Source of the DNA: Parafannyhessea umbonata | Lineage (GTDB): Bacteria > Actinomycetota > Coriobacteriia > Coriobacteriales > Atopobiaceae | Direction: 5' to 3' | NCBI RefSeq assembly: GCF_900111255.1 | Contig: NZ_FOGP01000001.1 | Location: forward strand, 1-64,000 | Length of the DNA: 64,000 nt | Shown here: one piece after another, positions 30,291 through 40,622 of the stretch | How positions within the stretch are numbered: position 1 is the stretch's first letter | Layout of the letters: each line of letters starts with the position of its first letter | Notes under the pieces: generated by a model | Told to the model about the DNA's origin: nothing | What the model saw: the letters and a program-made list of their open reading frames with translations, nothing else | The model's database searches: none | Translations under genes and position numbers: made by a program

Positions 30291-30878
30291 ATGCTGAGGC
30301 AAAAGAGGCTGCGACTCGTCTCCCGGAGCTTCCGGGACGTCTACCGCCTGCTGAGGGCGTCGTTTCCGGCGACCGAGATGCTGCCCTTCTGGCGGCTGCG
30401 GCTCAACACCATCCGAAGCTCGGTCCTCCTGCTTGCGTTCTACGAGGACGAGACGTTCGTGGGCTTCGTCTACCTGGTCAACTGCGACGACGGCATGTAC
30501 ATGCCCTACCTCGCGGTGAGCGACACCTGCAGGTCGCAGGGCTTTGGCAGGAAGATGATGACGCAGGTCAAGATGATCGCCTGCGAGAAGCCCGTGGTCG
30601 CTATTGTCGAGGAGCCCGACGAGGATGCGCGCAACTCGGAGCAGCGACGCAGGCGCAACGCGTTCTTCAGGAGAAACGGGATGCGAGACACCGGCATCAG
30701 GACCATCGAGCCGGACGGACTCCACTGCGTGATCTCGACCGATCCCGACCTGGCTCCCGACAGGGTGCGCCGGCTCATCCTGCTCCTGTCTGGCGGCCTC
30801 TACAGGCCGACCTTCGCGTGCCAGGACTCGGATTGGACGCTTCACCCTGAGGAGATGCATGCATCCGGTCGCCGATAG
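30291..30878 (+). CDS. GNAT-family N-acetyltransferase
   Basis: The 195-residue protein has the GNAT fold with motif A YLAVSDTCRSQGFGRKMM (about residues 73-90, Q/R-x-x-G-x-G/A acetyl-CoA loop as RSQGFG), and an Arg-rich segment (EQRRRRNAFFRRNG) before the final strand, as in many members. It uses acetyl-CoA to modify an unknown amine. The short spacing suggests co-transcription with the pseudo-esterase gene upstream. Acetylation of the Lys-rich tail of that protein would be an attractive idea, but there is no direct evidence. Confidence 0.82.
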   Translation: MLRQKRLRLVSRSFRDVYRLLRASFPATEMLPFWRLRLNTIRSSVLLLAFYEDETFVGFVYLVNCDDGMYMPYLAVSDTCRSQGFGRKMMTQVKMIACEKPVVAIVEEPDEDARNSEQRRRRNAFFRRNGMRDTGIRTIEPDGLHCVISTDPDLAPDRVRRLILLLSGGLYRPTFACQDSDWTLHPEEMHASGRR

Positions 30879-31010
30879 GGGGGCTGCCGTTTGGGGCGGT
30901 CATTTGACCGTCGCACAGACGCATTTGCCCTAAGGGGAGAGAAGTGCCCTCGAGGTGATAACATATCGTAGGGCGAGGCAGCTTCCCTTTGGAAACGAAA
31001 GAGGTGGACC

Positions 31011-31391
31011 ATGGCTGATGCGGTCGGGCAAGGCTACGTTGAGTTTCGCAACGGCAATCGTCCCAACAGGGCGGACCTGCCCTCGTGTCCTGTGCAGGTC
31101 TGCGCCCAGTTGATGGGAACGAAGTGGAAGATCCTCATTCTGCGTGACCTTCTGGAAGGTACGAAGCGCTTCGGCGAGCTGCGCAAGTCGGTGACAGGCA
31201 TCTCGCAGAAGGTGCTGACTGGCAACCTTCGCGAGCTTGAGGACGCGGGACTGGTCGCGCGGCGCGTGTACCCGGAGGTTCCGCCTCGCGTCGAGTATCT
31301 CCTTACCGAGACGGGCGAGAGCATCAGGCCCGTTATCGAGAGCATGCGTTTGTGGGGCGAGTCCTACCTCGCGTCGTCCTTGCGGGACTAG
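31011..31391 (+). CDS. HxlR-family transcriptional regulator
   Basis: The 126-residue winged-helix regulator carries the HxlR signature CPVQVCAQLMGTKWKILIL (about residues 26-44), then RFGELRKSV, ISQKVLTGNLRELED in the recognition helix and the wing RRVYPEVPPRVEY. The first Cys of the signature is the redox-type Cys of several members such as HypR. ATG 31011 has AAGAGGTGG upstream. The gene converges with the CPBP protease gene, and the two stop codons overlap by 4 bp. The target and inducer are unknown; the adjacent CPBP gene is a candidate by proximity only. Confidence 0.88.
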   Translation: MADAVGQGYVEFRNGNRPNRADLPSCPVQVCAQLMGTKWKILILRDLLEGTKRFGELRKSVTGISQKVLTGNLRELEDAGLVARRVYPEVPPRVEYLLTETGESIRPVIESMRLWGESYLASSLRD

Positions 31392-32188
31392 CTCCCGATC
31401 GGGCCGTTGGCCGCCGTGTCCGACCGGAGCTCCTGCGCCTCGGCGTGGCCGAGCAGCCAGAGGGACGTGACGACCAACACGATCAGGCCCAGTGCCAGCA
31501 TCTCGTTGGGGTTGAGACCGAAGAGCGACATGAAGGTGTTGATGGTGCCGTGGAGGATGGCGCAGTAGGTCGCCGAACCCGTCGTCGCGTACAGGGAGCA
31601 AAGCGGGAGCGACAGCGCTATTGCCATGAGGGCGAACGCCCAGAAGGGCGTCGAGAGGTGCGGGTCCCCTGGCGTGAACCAGAACGGCAGGTGCCAGATT
31701 GCCCAGGTGGCGCCCGTCCCCATGGTCGAGAGAAGCCACGATCCCGTTATGTGCTCGAGCAGGGGCTGCATGGTTGCCCTCCAGCCGACCTCCTCGTTTC
31801 CGCCCGCCCAGACCGTCGCCGCGAGCCAGATGAGGGGGAGCAGCGCGGGCGAGACGTTTGGGTTGATGCGAAACCCGGCGGAAAGGGCGAGCGTTGCGAC
31901 GATGATGACGGCGAACATGATGAGGCGGTTTGCCGTCTTGGGCCGCGCGCTAAAGAACAGCCTGTGAAGCGTCGACTTGTCGCGCCAGGGAAGGGCCGCG
32001 ATTGCGCCGATGGCGGGCCCGAACCCGCCTACAAGCCAGAGCGTGCTCGGCAGCGGGTCTGCTATGGATGCGACGCCGAGGTTCGAGATGATGGCCCTGA
32101 GGCCCCAGCACGACCAGGTTATGGCGAAGGAGGTGGCTATATAACGGGCTAGTCGCGCCGGGCTTTTGAGTTCGGGCGTGGAACGCAT
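31388..32188 (-). CDS. CPBP-family intramembrane metalloprotease
   Basis: The 266-residue polytopic protein (about seven to eight hydrophobic segments) carries all CPBP/Abi motifs: GGNEEVGWR (E132-E133, E-E-x3-R), TWAIWHLPFWF (H166 in W-x2-F/W-x2-H context) and CAILHGTINTF (His about residue 215). These motifs form the metal site of CAAX-type proteases and of bacteriocin-immunity proteins. ATG 32188 has GGAGAAG upstream. It ends inside the HxlR gene. No prenylated or bacteriocin target is visible nearby. Confidence 0.88.
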   Translation of the reverse strand: MRSTPELKSPARLARYIATSFAITWSCWGLRAIISNLGVASIADPLPSTLWLVGGFGPAIGAIAALPWRDKSTLHRLFFSARPKTANRLIMFAVIIVATLALSAGFRINPNVSPALLPLIWLAATVWAGGNEEVGWRATMQPLLEHITGSWLLSTMGTGATWAIWHLPFWFTPGDPHLSTPFWAFALMAIALSLPLCSLYATTGSATYCAILHGTINTFMSLFGLNPNEMLALGLIVLVVTSLWLLGHAEAQELRSDTAANGPIGS

Positions 32189-32216
32189 GCACTTCTCCGT
32201 GGTGATGGTTGGGGAC

Positions 32217-32816
32217 CTATGCGATTGACTTGATTGTCGGGAACGGCTTGAACTTGGGCGCGGGAATGACGTGGCGTGCGATGACGCGCTCCATCCAGAC
32301 CATGTCGTACCAGCGGCCGAACTTGTTCTGGCATCCGTCGAAGCGACCGACCATGCGGTATCCCATGCGCTCGTGGAAGCGGATACTCGCGTCGGTCAGG
32401 TATGGGTCGTCCTGCGCCTGGGTGGCAGAGATGCACGCGCACATGTTGGTGACGTTCATCGAGGTCAGAATCTTGACCAGCCTGTCGTGCAGCGCGCGTC
32501 CCACGCCCCTGCCGCGTGCATCCCGGCTGACGTAGATCGAGGTCTCTACCGACTGGTCGTACGCCGCCCTGGTATTGAGGGGGCTGACGTAGGAGTATCC
32601 CAGGATGCGTCCCTGACTGTCGACGCCTGCGAGATCAGATTCGTCAGAGACGGCGACGAGGTAGGGATAGCGCTCGAGCGTGTGGGCGATGCGCCCGCGG
32701 AACTCGTCTTCTGTGGGTACCTCGTACTCCGCCGTGATGGCCGTTCCCTCGACGTAGGGCGCATATATCGCTAGGAGCTCCGGCGCGTCATCCACCGTGG
32801 CGACTCTGATGTGCAT
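32217..32816 (-). CDS. GNAT acetyltransferase of the phosphinothricin (Pat) type
   Basis: The 199-residue protein resembles phosphinothricin/methionine sulfone acetyltransferases: IRVATVDDAPELLAIYAPYV at the start (seen as IRVATVDDAPELLAIY), then SIYVSRDARGRGVGRALHDRL with the acetyl-CoA loop RGRGVG. FHERMGYRMVGRFDGCQNKFGRWYDMVWM at the end is the FH-x2-GF-x4-GRWYD hallmark (motif FGRWYDMVWM). Such enzymes acetylate amino-acid analogues. ATG 32816 (MHIRVATVDD) has GGAGAAGA upstream. It lies 28 nt upstream of the CPBP gene on the same strand, so both may form an operon. Confidence 0.86.
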   Translation of the reverse strand: MHIRVATVDDAPELLAIYAPYVEGTAITAEYEVPTEDEFRGRIAHTLERYPYLVAVSDESDLAGVDSQGRILGYSYVSPLNTRAAYDQSVETSIYVSRDARGRGVGRALHDRLVKILTSMNVTNMCACISATQAQDDPYLTDASIRFHERMGYRMVGRFDGCQNKFGRWYDMVWMERVIARHVIPAPKFKPFPTIKSIA

Positions 32817-33020
32817 TCTTCTCCGATCGACAATAAGCAACCTACACATGATATGCCACGAGCGAAAGATTCGTGGGGATGCGCGTCGGGATGAAACAAA
32901 GGAGTCGGGTGCGGCGGGGGGCGGGAGGTGCGCGGTGCCGGCAGGCGCGGTCTCCCCACCTGTGTCATCATGTTGTTCGTTAGCTATGAACGTCGTCTTG
33001 TTCTCTTGGGAGGTGGGCCC

Positions 33021-33950
33021 ATGTTTTGGTCACTTGTCAGTCTCTTGCTCCTGGCTGCGGCCCTTAGGGTCATCTACAGCCTTATAAGGGCTTTCTTCGC
33101 GTGGCTTGGGCGTGGCAAGCCCATCGAGCGCGCCGCCGTGAACCGCGATTTGCCCGAAGACGTTCGCAAGGCGGCCGCCGGACTCGACTACTACTACCGC
33201 CTCAAGGGATACCGAGAAGAGATTGGCAAGCCCACCAGGCTTACGCGCGCGCAACTGAAGGTCATTGCCAGGGCCGAGCGCCTGGTCCGAAACGACCGCG
33301 TGAACCACATGATGATAGGCTGGTACCAGCTTGTCATACTGTTTCTGGTGGGATCGGTCGCGGGCCTCGCCCTGGAAGAGGTCTGGATGTTCATCACGAC
33401 GGGCCTCACCGAGGGGCGCTACGGTCTTGTGTGGGGGCCCTTCTCGCCTTTGTACGGAGTGGGCTGCGCGCTGCTGACCATCATCTCGCTCAAGCTGCGC
33501 CGCAGGAACGCGACGTGGTGGCAGACGTTTCTTGCCGCGATGATCGTCGGCGGGCTTCTGGAGCAGATCACGGGATGGGGAATGGAGACCCTCATGGGCG
33601 CCGTCTCGTGGGACTACTCGGCCGTGCCGGGCGCCATCACCAAGTGGGTGGCGGTGCCGTTCCTGTTGTTCTGGGGAATCCTGGGGCTGATCTGGGCCGA
33701 CGTCGTGACGCCGTGGCTGCTTGACCTGATTGGCGAGCCGACGACGAGGCGCCAGGTGGTGTTCGTGCTGATTCTTGCCGTCTACCTGGGTCTGGACGTG
33801 TTTATGACCACGGCGTGCTTTGCGAGGCGCGCGGCACGAGATCACGGCATCCCGCCGGCCAACGGGTTTGAGGTATGGATAGACACGCACTACTCGAACG
33901 AGTTCATGAGCAACCGCTTCGAGAACATGGTCATAGAGGGCGAGGACTAG
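33021..33950 (+). CDS. CmpB-type putative ABC transporter permease (PF06541-like)
   Basis: The 309-residue membrane protein has about five or six hydrophobic segments. It carries the family core LALEEVWMF followed by RYGLVWGPFSPLYGVGC, then GGLLEQITGWGMETLMGAVSWDYS. The family is called putative ABC-transporter type IV on the basis of old annotation; no ATPase is adjacent and transport is unproven. The N-terminal 90 residues are a membrane anchor plus a basic cytoplasmic segment not typical of short members. ATG 33021 has GGGAGGTGGG upstream. Confidence 0.78.
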   Translation: MFWSLVSLLLLAAALRVIYSLIRAFFAWLGRGKPIERAAVNRDLPEDVRKAAAGLDYYYRLKGYREEIGKPTRLTRAQLKVIARAERLVRNDRVNHMMIGWYQLVILFLVGSVAGLALEEVWMFITTGLTEGRYGLVWGPFSPLYGVGCALLTIISLKLRRRNATWWQTFLAAMIVGGLLEQITGWGMETLMGAVSWDYSAVPGAITKWVAVPFLLFWGILGLIWADVVTPWLLDLIGEPTTRRQVVFVLILAVYLGLDVFMTTACFARRAARDHGIPPANGFEVWIDTHYSNEFMSNRFENMVIEGED

Positions 33951-34160
33951 TCGGATGTCCCCCTCGTGCCCCGGGACGGTTTCTGCGAGTTGTCTCTGCC
34001 GATGCCGTAGTTTTGACATATGTTAAAAAACGTTTCCATTTAGGCGCGCGCCCAAGACTCAAGTGACCCGCGAGCTGCAATTTGGCTACTATTTTCATAT
34101 CGGAGTGTGCGAGTGGACGCCCCACGATCCGCTCGCCGTGTAGCGAGGAGTGGATTGAGT

Positions 34161-34391
34161 ATGCGCAAGACTAAGACTTTCGAGGGCAAGCGTCACGTGT
34201 ACGATACCGCCAAGGCCGAGGCCGTCGGAAACCGCTGCTTCGGAGAGTTCGGCGATCCGGCCGGCTATGAGGAGACGCTGTACAAGACCAAGGGCGGCCT
34301 GTACTTTATCGACGGTGTCGGCGGTCCCGATTCTCCGTATCCCCAGGAGGACATTCGTCCCCTGACCAAGGCGGAGGGCGAGTCCTTCTAG
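34161..34391 (+). CDS. Small conserved-looking protein of unknown function
   Basis: The 76-residue soluble protein (MRKTKTFEGKRHVYDTAKAE at the start) is charged, has one cysteine, and contains TLYKTKGGLYFIDGVGGPDS. I recognise no family. It is a real gene by several signs: codon use like its neighbours, a GAGGAG site upstream, and a textbook terminator 28 nt after the stop. It is transcribed alone, probably at a high level given the short leader and strong terminator. A possible -35 TTGACA lies at 34013-34018. Confidence 0.75.
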   Translation: MRKTKTFEGKRHVYDTAKAEAVGNRCFGEFGDPAGYEETLYKTKGGLYFIDGVGGPDSPYPQEDIRPLTKAEGESF

Positions 34392-34418
34392 CCGTTGGCC
34401 CCATGCTTTGACTGTCTA

Positions 34419-34452
34419 CGGACTGGGCGCCTGCCGCCCAGTCCGCGTTTTG
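34419..34452 (+). terminator. Intrinsic terminator of the small unknown gene
   Basis: CGGACTGGGCG and CGCCCAGTCCG (34419-34429 and 34435-34445) form a perfect 11-bp stem with a 5-nt loop, followed by CGTTTTG. Confidence 0.85.
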
Positions 34453-34553
34453 TATTATGGTTAGCTGCGAAACCGGCGCGTGCGAATCGACTGCCTCCGC
34501 CAGGCGGCGTGCGCTCGCGCGTATGGCGCGTCAGCAATAAGGAGCGAGCTTTC

Positions 34554-35033
34554 ATGGCAGACGAGCGCAGAGACGTTATCTCTTGGGACGAGTTCTTCAT
34601 GCGTGTCGCGATTGCGGCGCAGCTTCGCAGCAAGGATCCCAACACGCAGGTGGGGGCCTGCATCGCCGACACGGACCACCGCATCCTCACGGTCGGCTAC
34701 AACGGGACGCCTCACGCCATATCGGACGCCGAGTTCCCCTGGGGCACCACCGACGACCCCCTGAACGACAAGCACAGCTACGTCGTCCATGCCGAGGCGA
34801 ACGCCATCTTGAACTTTCGCGGCAGCCTGAAGGACATGCAGGACGCGACGGTCTATGTCACGCTGTTTCCCTGTCACGAGTGCGCGAAGCTCTTGGTTCA
34901 GGTGGGAATCGGCGAGGTCGTCTACCTGGATGACAAGTACGACGGAACGGTCGACAACCAGATCAGCAAGCGCGTTCTCGATTCCTGCGGCGTCAACTAT
35001 CGCAAGGTCGAGATGACCCACGGCCTTGGCTAG
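34554..35033 (+). CDS. dCMP deaminase family protein
   Basis: The 159-residue cytidine/deoxycytidylate deaminase-type enzyme has the zinc site H79-A-E81 in VVHAEANAIL and P106-C107-H-E-C110 in LFPCHEC. Length and the N-terminal SWDEFFMRVA and SKDPNTQVGACI match dCMP deaminases, which make dUMP for thymidylate synthesis; this would link functionally to tmk at 62.4 kb. ATG 34554 is preceded by AAGGAGCG. It starts just after the terminator of the small gene, with TATTAT (about 34452-34457) as possible -10. Confidence 0.9.
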   Translation: MADERRDVISWDEFFMRVAIAAQLRSKDPNTQVGACIADTDHRILTVGYNGTPHAISDAEFPWGTTDDPLNDKHSYVVHAEANAILNFRGSLKDMQDATVYVTLFPCHECAKLLVQVGIGEVVYLDDKYDGTVDNQISKRVLDSCGVNYRKVEMTHGLG

Positions 35034-35085
35034 GGACCCTTCTTCCGTTTGCGGCCTCGGTGCAGGTGAGGGGCGAGGTGCTATC

Positions 35086-35850
35086 ATGCGCGTGCTGATG
35101 CTGGGCAACAGCCTGACGACCGCCCATGACCTGCCTCGGCTGCTCTTGGCACGACTGTCAGAGCGCTGCGGCGCCAAGGTGGAGGTCGTCGTCCACGCGC
35201 GCGGGGGAGCGAGGCTGTCCGAGCACCTCAACCCGAAGACCAAAAACGGGGCGCGTACGCTTCGCGCGCTCGGTCGGCTGTGCGGCGAGCGGCAGGCTGG
35301 CCTTGACTTCGTGGTGCTCCAGGAGATGTCGCATGCCCCGGCGACGACGCCCGAGGCATATCTGCGCGCGGCGTCCGGGCTGTGCGAGCTGGCGCGATCT
35401 GCGGGTGCGCGTCCCGTCATCTATGGCACCTGGGCCTACGAGAGGGATTCTGCGGCGCTCGCGAGGCTGGTGGAAAGGCATCCGGAGGCCTGCGGGCGAG
35501 CCTGCATCCACTGCCCCCATAGCGACGTCCGCCGTGAGGGGCCTGGCGTCACGGACGGCTTTGCGCCCTGCATGGGGATGCACGGGCTGATGCACAGGGC
35601 CTTCGCTGCGGCCGCGCGTGAGGGCGGGGCGGTGCTGGCAGACGTTGGCTCTGCGTTTGTCGAGTACCATGGCGTCGGTTCGCCCTATTCGTCCGATGGG
35701 GTCCATCCCAGCGAGGTGGGGGCACTTCTTGCCGCGGACGTGATCGCGCGTGCGATTGCCGGCGCATGGCGCAACCCGCCGGCGTCTGGGGGGCTGTCCC
35801 AAGGGGCTTCGGAGCCGCTAAACGTTAAGAGGGGCCGCCGCACCAGGTGA
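35086..35850 (+). CDS. SGNH/GDSL-like hydrolase
   Basis: The 254-residue protein has an SGNH-hydrolase arrangement: block I MLGNSLTTAHD with the nucleophile Ser (about residue 9) at the very N-terminus, then VVLQEMSHAPA in place of the Gly/Asn blocks, and block V SSDGVHPSEVG with catalytic Asp and His (about 203-213). It lacks a signal peptide, so it acts in the cytoplasm. Possible substrates are esters or acetylated carbohydrates. The start ATG 35086 has GAGGGGCGAGG upstream. Its end overlaps a hairpin shared with the convergent enolase gene. Confidence 0.75.
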   Translation: MRVLMLGNSLTTAHDLPRLLLARLSERCGAKVEVVVHARGGARLSEHLNPKTKNGARTLRALGRLCGERQAGLDFVVLQEMSHAPATTPEAYLRAASGLCELARSAGARPVIYGTWAYERDSAALARLVERHPEACGRACIHCPHSDVRREGPGVTDGFAPCMGMHGLMHRAFAAAAREGGAVLADVGSAFVEYHGVGSPYSSDGVHPSEVGALLAADVIARAIAGAWRNPPASGGLSQGASEPLNVKRGRRTR

Positions 35851-35865
35851 TGCGACGGCCCGCTT
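35831..35865. terminator. Bidirectional hairpin between SGNH-hydrolase and enolase genes
   Basis: GGGCCG...CGGCCC with an inner GCA/TGC pairing (35832-35861) forms an interrupted stem between two convergent genes. CTTT follows on the plus strand. It overlaps the last codons of the hydrolase gene. Confidence 0.55.
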
Positions 35866-35890
35866 TGGCGCCTGGCGCGTTGCGTCGGGG

Positions 35891-37238
<1,348 letters not shown>

Positions 37239-37242
37239 CATA

Positions 37243-37248
37243 AGTATA
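37243..37248 (-). promoter_or_regulatory. -10 element of the enolase promoter
   Basis: TATACT on the minus strand, preceded by GGG, matches the TA(T/G)ACT pattern found before several genes in this window. The -35 region is not conserved. It lies about 63 nt before the eno start codon. Confidence 0.5.
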
Positions 37249-37361
37249 CCCAAGCTAACTTCCTTTCGCGCGCATGGAGAGAAATGCGTCCCGCGCGACC
37301 CAATGACCACGTTGCGGTAGACAATGGAGAAGGACGTACCGTGCGAGGTTGGGGAGGCGCG

Positions 37362-37616
37362 ATGGCTGAGCGAGAGCTGCAGGTGGGCAAGATCTACCGG
37401 CATTTCAAGGGAGACCACTACCTGGTAGAGGGAGTTGCGCGGCACAGCGAGACCGGCGAGGAGCTGGTGATCTACCGAAAGCTTTACGGCGACTGCTCGC
37501 TCTGGGTGCGCCCCAGGCAGATGTTCATGGGTGAGGTCGATCGCCAGAAGTACCCGGACGCCAGGCAGCGCTACCGCTTCGAGCTCCAGGAGATCCCGAG
37601 CGTCGCGGGACATTAG
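37362..37616 (+). CDS. DUF1653-type small protein
   Basis: The 84-residue protein matches the DUF1653 family: [29 protein letters not shown] with [14 protein letters not shown] in the middle (diagnostic parts KIYRHFKG and [10 protein letters not shown]). The fold is a small beta-barrel, and no biochemical role is established. ATG 37362 has GGGAGG upstream; an in-frame GTG at 37341 is an alternative. It converges with the M16C peptidase gene. Confidence 0.82.
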   Translation: MAERELQVGKIYRHFKGDHYLVEGVARHSETGEELVIYRKLYGDCSLWVRPRQMFMGEVDRQKYPDARQRYRFELQEIPSVAGH

Positions 37617-37618
37617 TT

Positions 37619-37642
37619 GGGGCCGGTCTTGCGGCCGGCCCC
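37619..37642. terminator. Hairpin between DUF1653 and peptidase genes
   Basis: GGGGCCGG and CCGGCCCC (37619-37626 and 37635-37642) form a perfect 8-bp stem with an 8-nt loop between two convergent stop codons. No T-run is present. Confidence 0.6.
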
Positions 37643-37658
37643 CATGGTCTGATCTGGG

Positions 37659-40622
37659 CTACTCGGAGTCCATCATGTCTCGAACGAGGAACTTCGTGCC
37701 CGACGCCTCGATCGCCTCGCGCGGCCCGAAGACCACCAGCGAGCGGGAGTCGTGCAGACCCGCTAGGGAGGCCGCGGCACCGCGAACGTCCTCGGCGCTC
37801 ACCGCAAGCTCCTGGTCGCGAACGTCGGCGCGCCAGGTCGCGGGCCTTCCGATGAAGTGCTCGCCGTCCTGCCTGCGGGCGATGGCTCGGCTCTTGGCCG
37901 GTGCGTCGTGCGCCGCGACAACGGACACGACGTAGCCGTCAAGCTCCGCCGGCGAGGGATTCCAGTCCCTGAGGTAGGACTCGGCGGCCTCGTAGCGGTC
38001 GAGCGTCGCGTCGACGTTGGGGTCGCGATACGACCAGAACTGGTCGAGCTGCGAGACGGTGTGACGGAAGCCCGTGCCGTAGGCGCCGCCCTTGACGCGA
38101 ACCTCGTTCCACAGGTAGTCGAACGAGAGGGCGCGCGCCGCGACCTGCCAAGTGCCCACGCTGGCCACCTTGGGCCGTGCGCCGGCGCCCTCGGCCACGT
38201 AGCTCACGTTCGAGGGGATGACGAACGCCTCGTCGTCGGCGACGGGCTCGGGAACCTGGAGCGAGCGCCTCTGCCCCTGGAAGGACTTGAGGCCCAGCGC
38301 GCCCGCGGACTTCCAGAACGCCTCGAGGTCCTCGCGCGACCCGGTGAAGCTGACCAGCACGTGGTCGCTGGTGAAGATGCGCCTCGAGAGGTCGTCGAGC
38401 CTTGCGCGCAGATCGTCCTTGCGCGCGTCCCAGTTGGCGAGCAGGTCCTTCAGGAAGAAGTAGAAGTCGATGCCACCAAGCGCCTCGGCCACGACGGCCG
38501 ACTTCGCGTAGTGCGCGGTCAGGCGCTTCATGGCGGCCGCGTGCCCGGAGCCGACGAAATACTGCGAGAGGGCGATGCGCTTCTGGGTCAGCAGGGCAAG
38601 CATGCGATCGGTGTCTGAGAACTGCGTGCTCGACCAGACCTCGCTAGGAATGGTCGCCGCGGAGCCGATGCGCTCCGAAAGCGCGCTGGTGCCGACCACG
38701 AGATAGGGACGGGCGTCATCCAGGTCATCGTCTACGGCGTAGGTCTCGCTGAAGAAGTCGAGGTTGCCCAGGTTCTTCTCGACCAGGGTGTCGAGCTCTG
38801 CGGCGCTGCGGGTTGCGGTGTCCAGGTTGCCCAGCAGCGCCGAGAGGACGCCGACGTAGGGAAGGTCCTCGAAGGCGAGGTCGTCCAGTCCGAAGTAGTG
38901 GTAGACATAGTCGATCTTGTGCGTGGGCAGGGCGTGGTAGAGGCAGGGGAGAGGTGCCTCGACCTTCGTCGCGTGCGCCTCCTCGGGTGCGTCCTCGATG
39001 TCGGCGACCGTGAGCTGGGGGAGCTTGGCGAGGTCCTCGGGAGAGTCGGGGGTCTCCTGCTCCGCGCGAAGCGCCGCGACCTCGCTCGCGACGTGGTCGA
39101 GCTCGGCCTCGCTCATGTGCGACCTGAGCTCGGCAAGCTCGGCCGCCTCTTCCGTCGCGGAGCCCTCCTGGACGGGCACCAGGTCGACGAGGGCGTTGTG
39201 GGAGCTCTCGCAAACGAGCTCGCGCAGGAGCCTCTCGAAGTACCCGTCGTCGAGCCCGGCGCGCATTGAGTCCATCGCGTCCTCGTAGCGCAGGTAGTCG
39301 ACGGGGCGTTCGTCGTCGTAGAGCCAGCTGGCCAGCGACTGCATCGAGAGGGCAACGCCGTCTCCGTACGAGCCCCAGTCGTTCTCGCGCAGGTTGAACT
39401 CGCACTGCGCGAGCGACGCGCTCAGGCGCTCGCGGTCGATGCCCGAGTCTGCCATCTGGGCGCAGGCCGACTCGACAAGCTCGCGGAACCGCTGCGCGAC
39501 GCCGGGCTTGGCGCCCTTGAGGACGAACAGGACCTGCGGCTGAAGCTCGCTGTCGATCAACGTCGCGCTGAAGTCGTCGCCCAGGCCGGAGTCGAGCACG
39601 ACGCGCTTGAGGGGAGACTCGTTGGAGCCGGCAAGCGTGTCCAGAAGGACGTCGGTGGCAAGCACGCGCTCGCGCTGGTCTGCGGTGCCGATGACATAGG
39701 CGAGCCCGACGCTGGCGTTCTCCGGCGCGGTCGCCATCTCGATCCGCTTGAGCGCGGGCGTGACGGGGCGCTGCAGGACCAGAGGGTTGGGCGCGCCCGC
39801 CGTACGGACGGGCGCCTGTGCGAAGCGCTCGCCGATAAAGGCGAGCTCCCGGTCGATGTCCAGGTTGCCGTACAGGATGGTGTAGCTGTTCGCCAGGTTG
39901 TAGTGGCGCGCATGCGCGTCGAGGAAGCCCTCGTAGCTCAGCGTGGGAATGGCACGTGGGTTACCGCCTGACTCGAAGCCGTATGCGCTGTCCGGGAACA
40001 GCTGGGAGCCGATTGCCTGGAACAGCACGTCGTCGGGATCGCTCAGGGCGCCCTTCATCTCGTTGAAGACGACGCCGTTGTAGCTCAGGGGACCGTACTT
40101 CTCGTCCGCTCCCTCCTCTGCGGGGGCGAGCTCAAGGTGCCAGCCCTCCTGCTCGAAGATGCGCGGGCGCTTGTAGATGGCGGGCTGCAGGACGGCGTCG
40201 AGGTAGACGTCCATGAGGTTCTCGAGGTCGGCCGTGTTCGTCGACGCCACGGGATACATTGTCTTGTCGGGGAAGGTCAGGGCGTTCAGGAAGGTCTGCA
40301 TCGAGGTCTTCAGCAGGTTCACGAATGGCTCCTTGACCGGGAAGCGCTCACTTCCGCAGAGCACCGAGTGCTCGAGGATGTGGAACACGCCGGTGTTATC
40401 CGCCGGGGGAGTCTTGAAGGCTATCGAGAAGGACTTGTTGTTGTCGTCGATGGCGAGCCACAGCGCGCGGGCCCCCGTCGCGTCGTGGCGCATGACATAG
40501 GCCATGCCGGAGAGCTCGGGCAGAGGCTCGACCTTGGTCACGGTGAAGCCGGCATGGTGCGTGCCGACGGCAAGCGCGGGGTCTGCTGCGGTGTAGGGAA
40601 CGGTCTGTGGGGTGTCGCTCAT
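37659..40622 (-). CDS. M16C-family zinc metallopeptidase (PreP/Cym1-like)
   Basis: The 987-residue protein has the inverted zinc motif H81-x2-E84-H85 in FHILEHSVLCGSERFPVKEPF (motif HILEHSVLCGSERFP), the distal Glu in YNGVVFNEMKG, and four M16 repeats with a central linker. RVKGGAYGTG near the C-terminus (about residues 847-856) supplies the conserved Arg/Tyr pair. PreP-type enzymes degrade free peptides of moderate length in a closed chamber. ATG 40622 has AAAGGAGCG upstream. There is no signal peptide, so it is cytoplasmic. It is transcribed alone. Confidence 0.92.
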   Translation of the reverse strand: MSDTPQTVPYTAADPALAVGTHHAGFTVTKVEPLPELSGMAYVMRHDATGARALWLAIDDNNKSFSIAFKTPPADNTGVFHILEHSVLCGSERFPVKEPFVNLLKTSMQTFLNALTFPDKTMYPVASTNTADLENLMDVYLDAVLQPAIYKRPRIFEQEGWHLELAPAEEGADEKYGPLSYNGVVFNEMKGALSDPDDVLFQAIGSQLFPDSAYGFESGGNPRAIPTLSYEGFLDAHARHYNLANSYTILYGNLDIDRELAFIGERFAQAPVRTAGAPNPLVLQRPVTPALKRIEMATAPENASVGLAYVIGTADQRERVLATDVLLDTLAGSNESPLKRVVLDSGLGDDFSATLIDSELQPQVLFVLKGAKPGVAQRFRELVESACAQMADSGIDRERLSASLAQCEFNLRENDWGSYGDGVALSMQSLASWLYDDERPVDYLRYEDAMDSMRAGLDDGYFERLLRELVCESSHNALVDLVPVQEGSATEEAAELAELRSHMSEAELDHVASEVAALRAEQETPDSPEDLAKLPQLTVADIEDAPEEAHATKVEAPLPCLYHALPTHKIDYVYHYFGLDDLAFEDLPYVGVLSALLGNLDTATRSAAELDTLVEKNLGNLDFFSETYAVDDDLDDARPYLVVGTSALSERIGSAATIPSEVWSSTQFSDTDRMLALLTQKRIALSQYFVGSGHAAAMKRLTAHYAKSAVVAEALGGIDFYFFLKDLLANWDARKDDLRARLDDLSRRIFTSDHVLVSFTGSREDLEAFWKSAGALGLKSFQGQRRSLQVPEPVADDEAFVIPSNVSYVAEGAGARPKVASVGTWQVAARALSFDYLWNEVRVKGGAYGTGFRHTVSQLDQFWSYRDPNVDATLDRYEAAESYLRDWNPSPAELDGYVVSVVAAHDAPAKSRAIARRQDGEHFIGRPATWRADVRDQELAVSAEDVRGAAASLAGLHDSRSLVVFGPREAIEASGTKFLVRDMMDSE

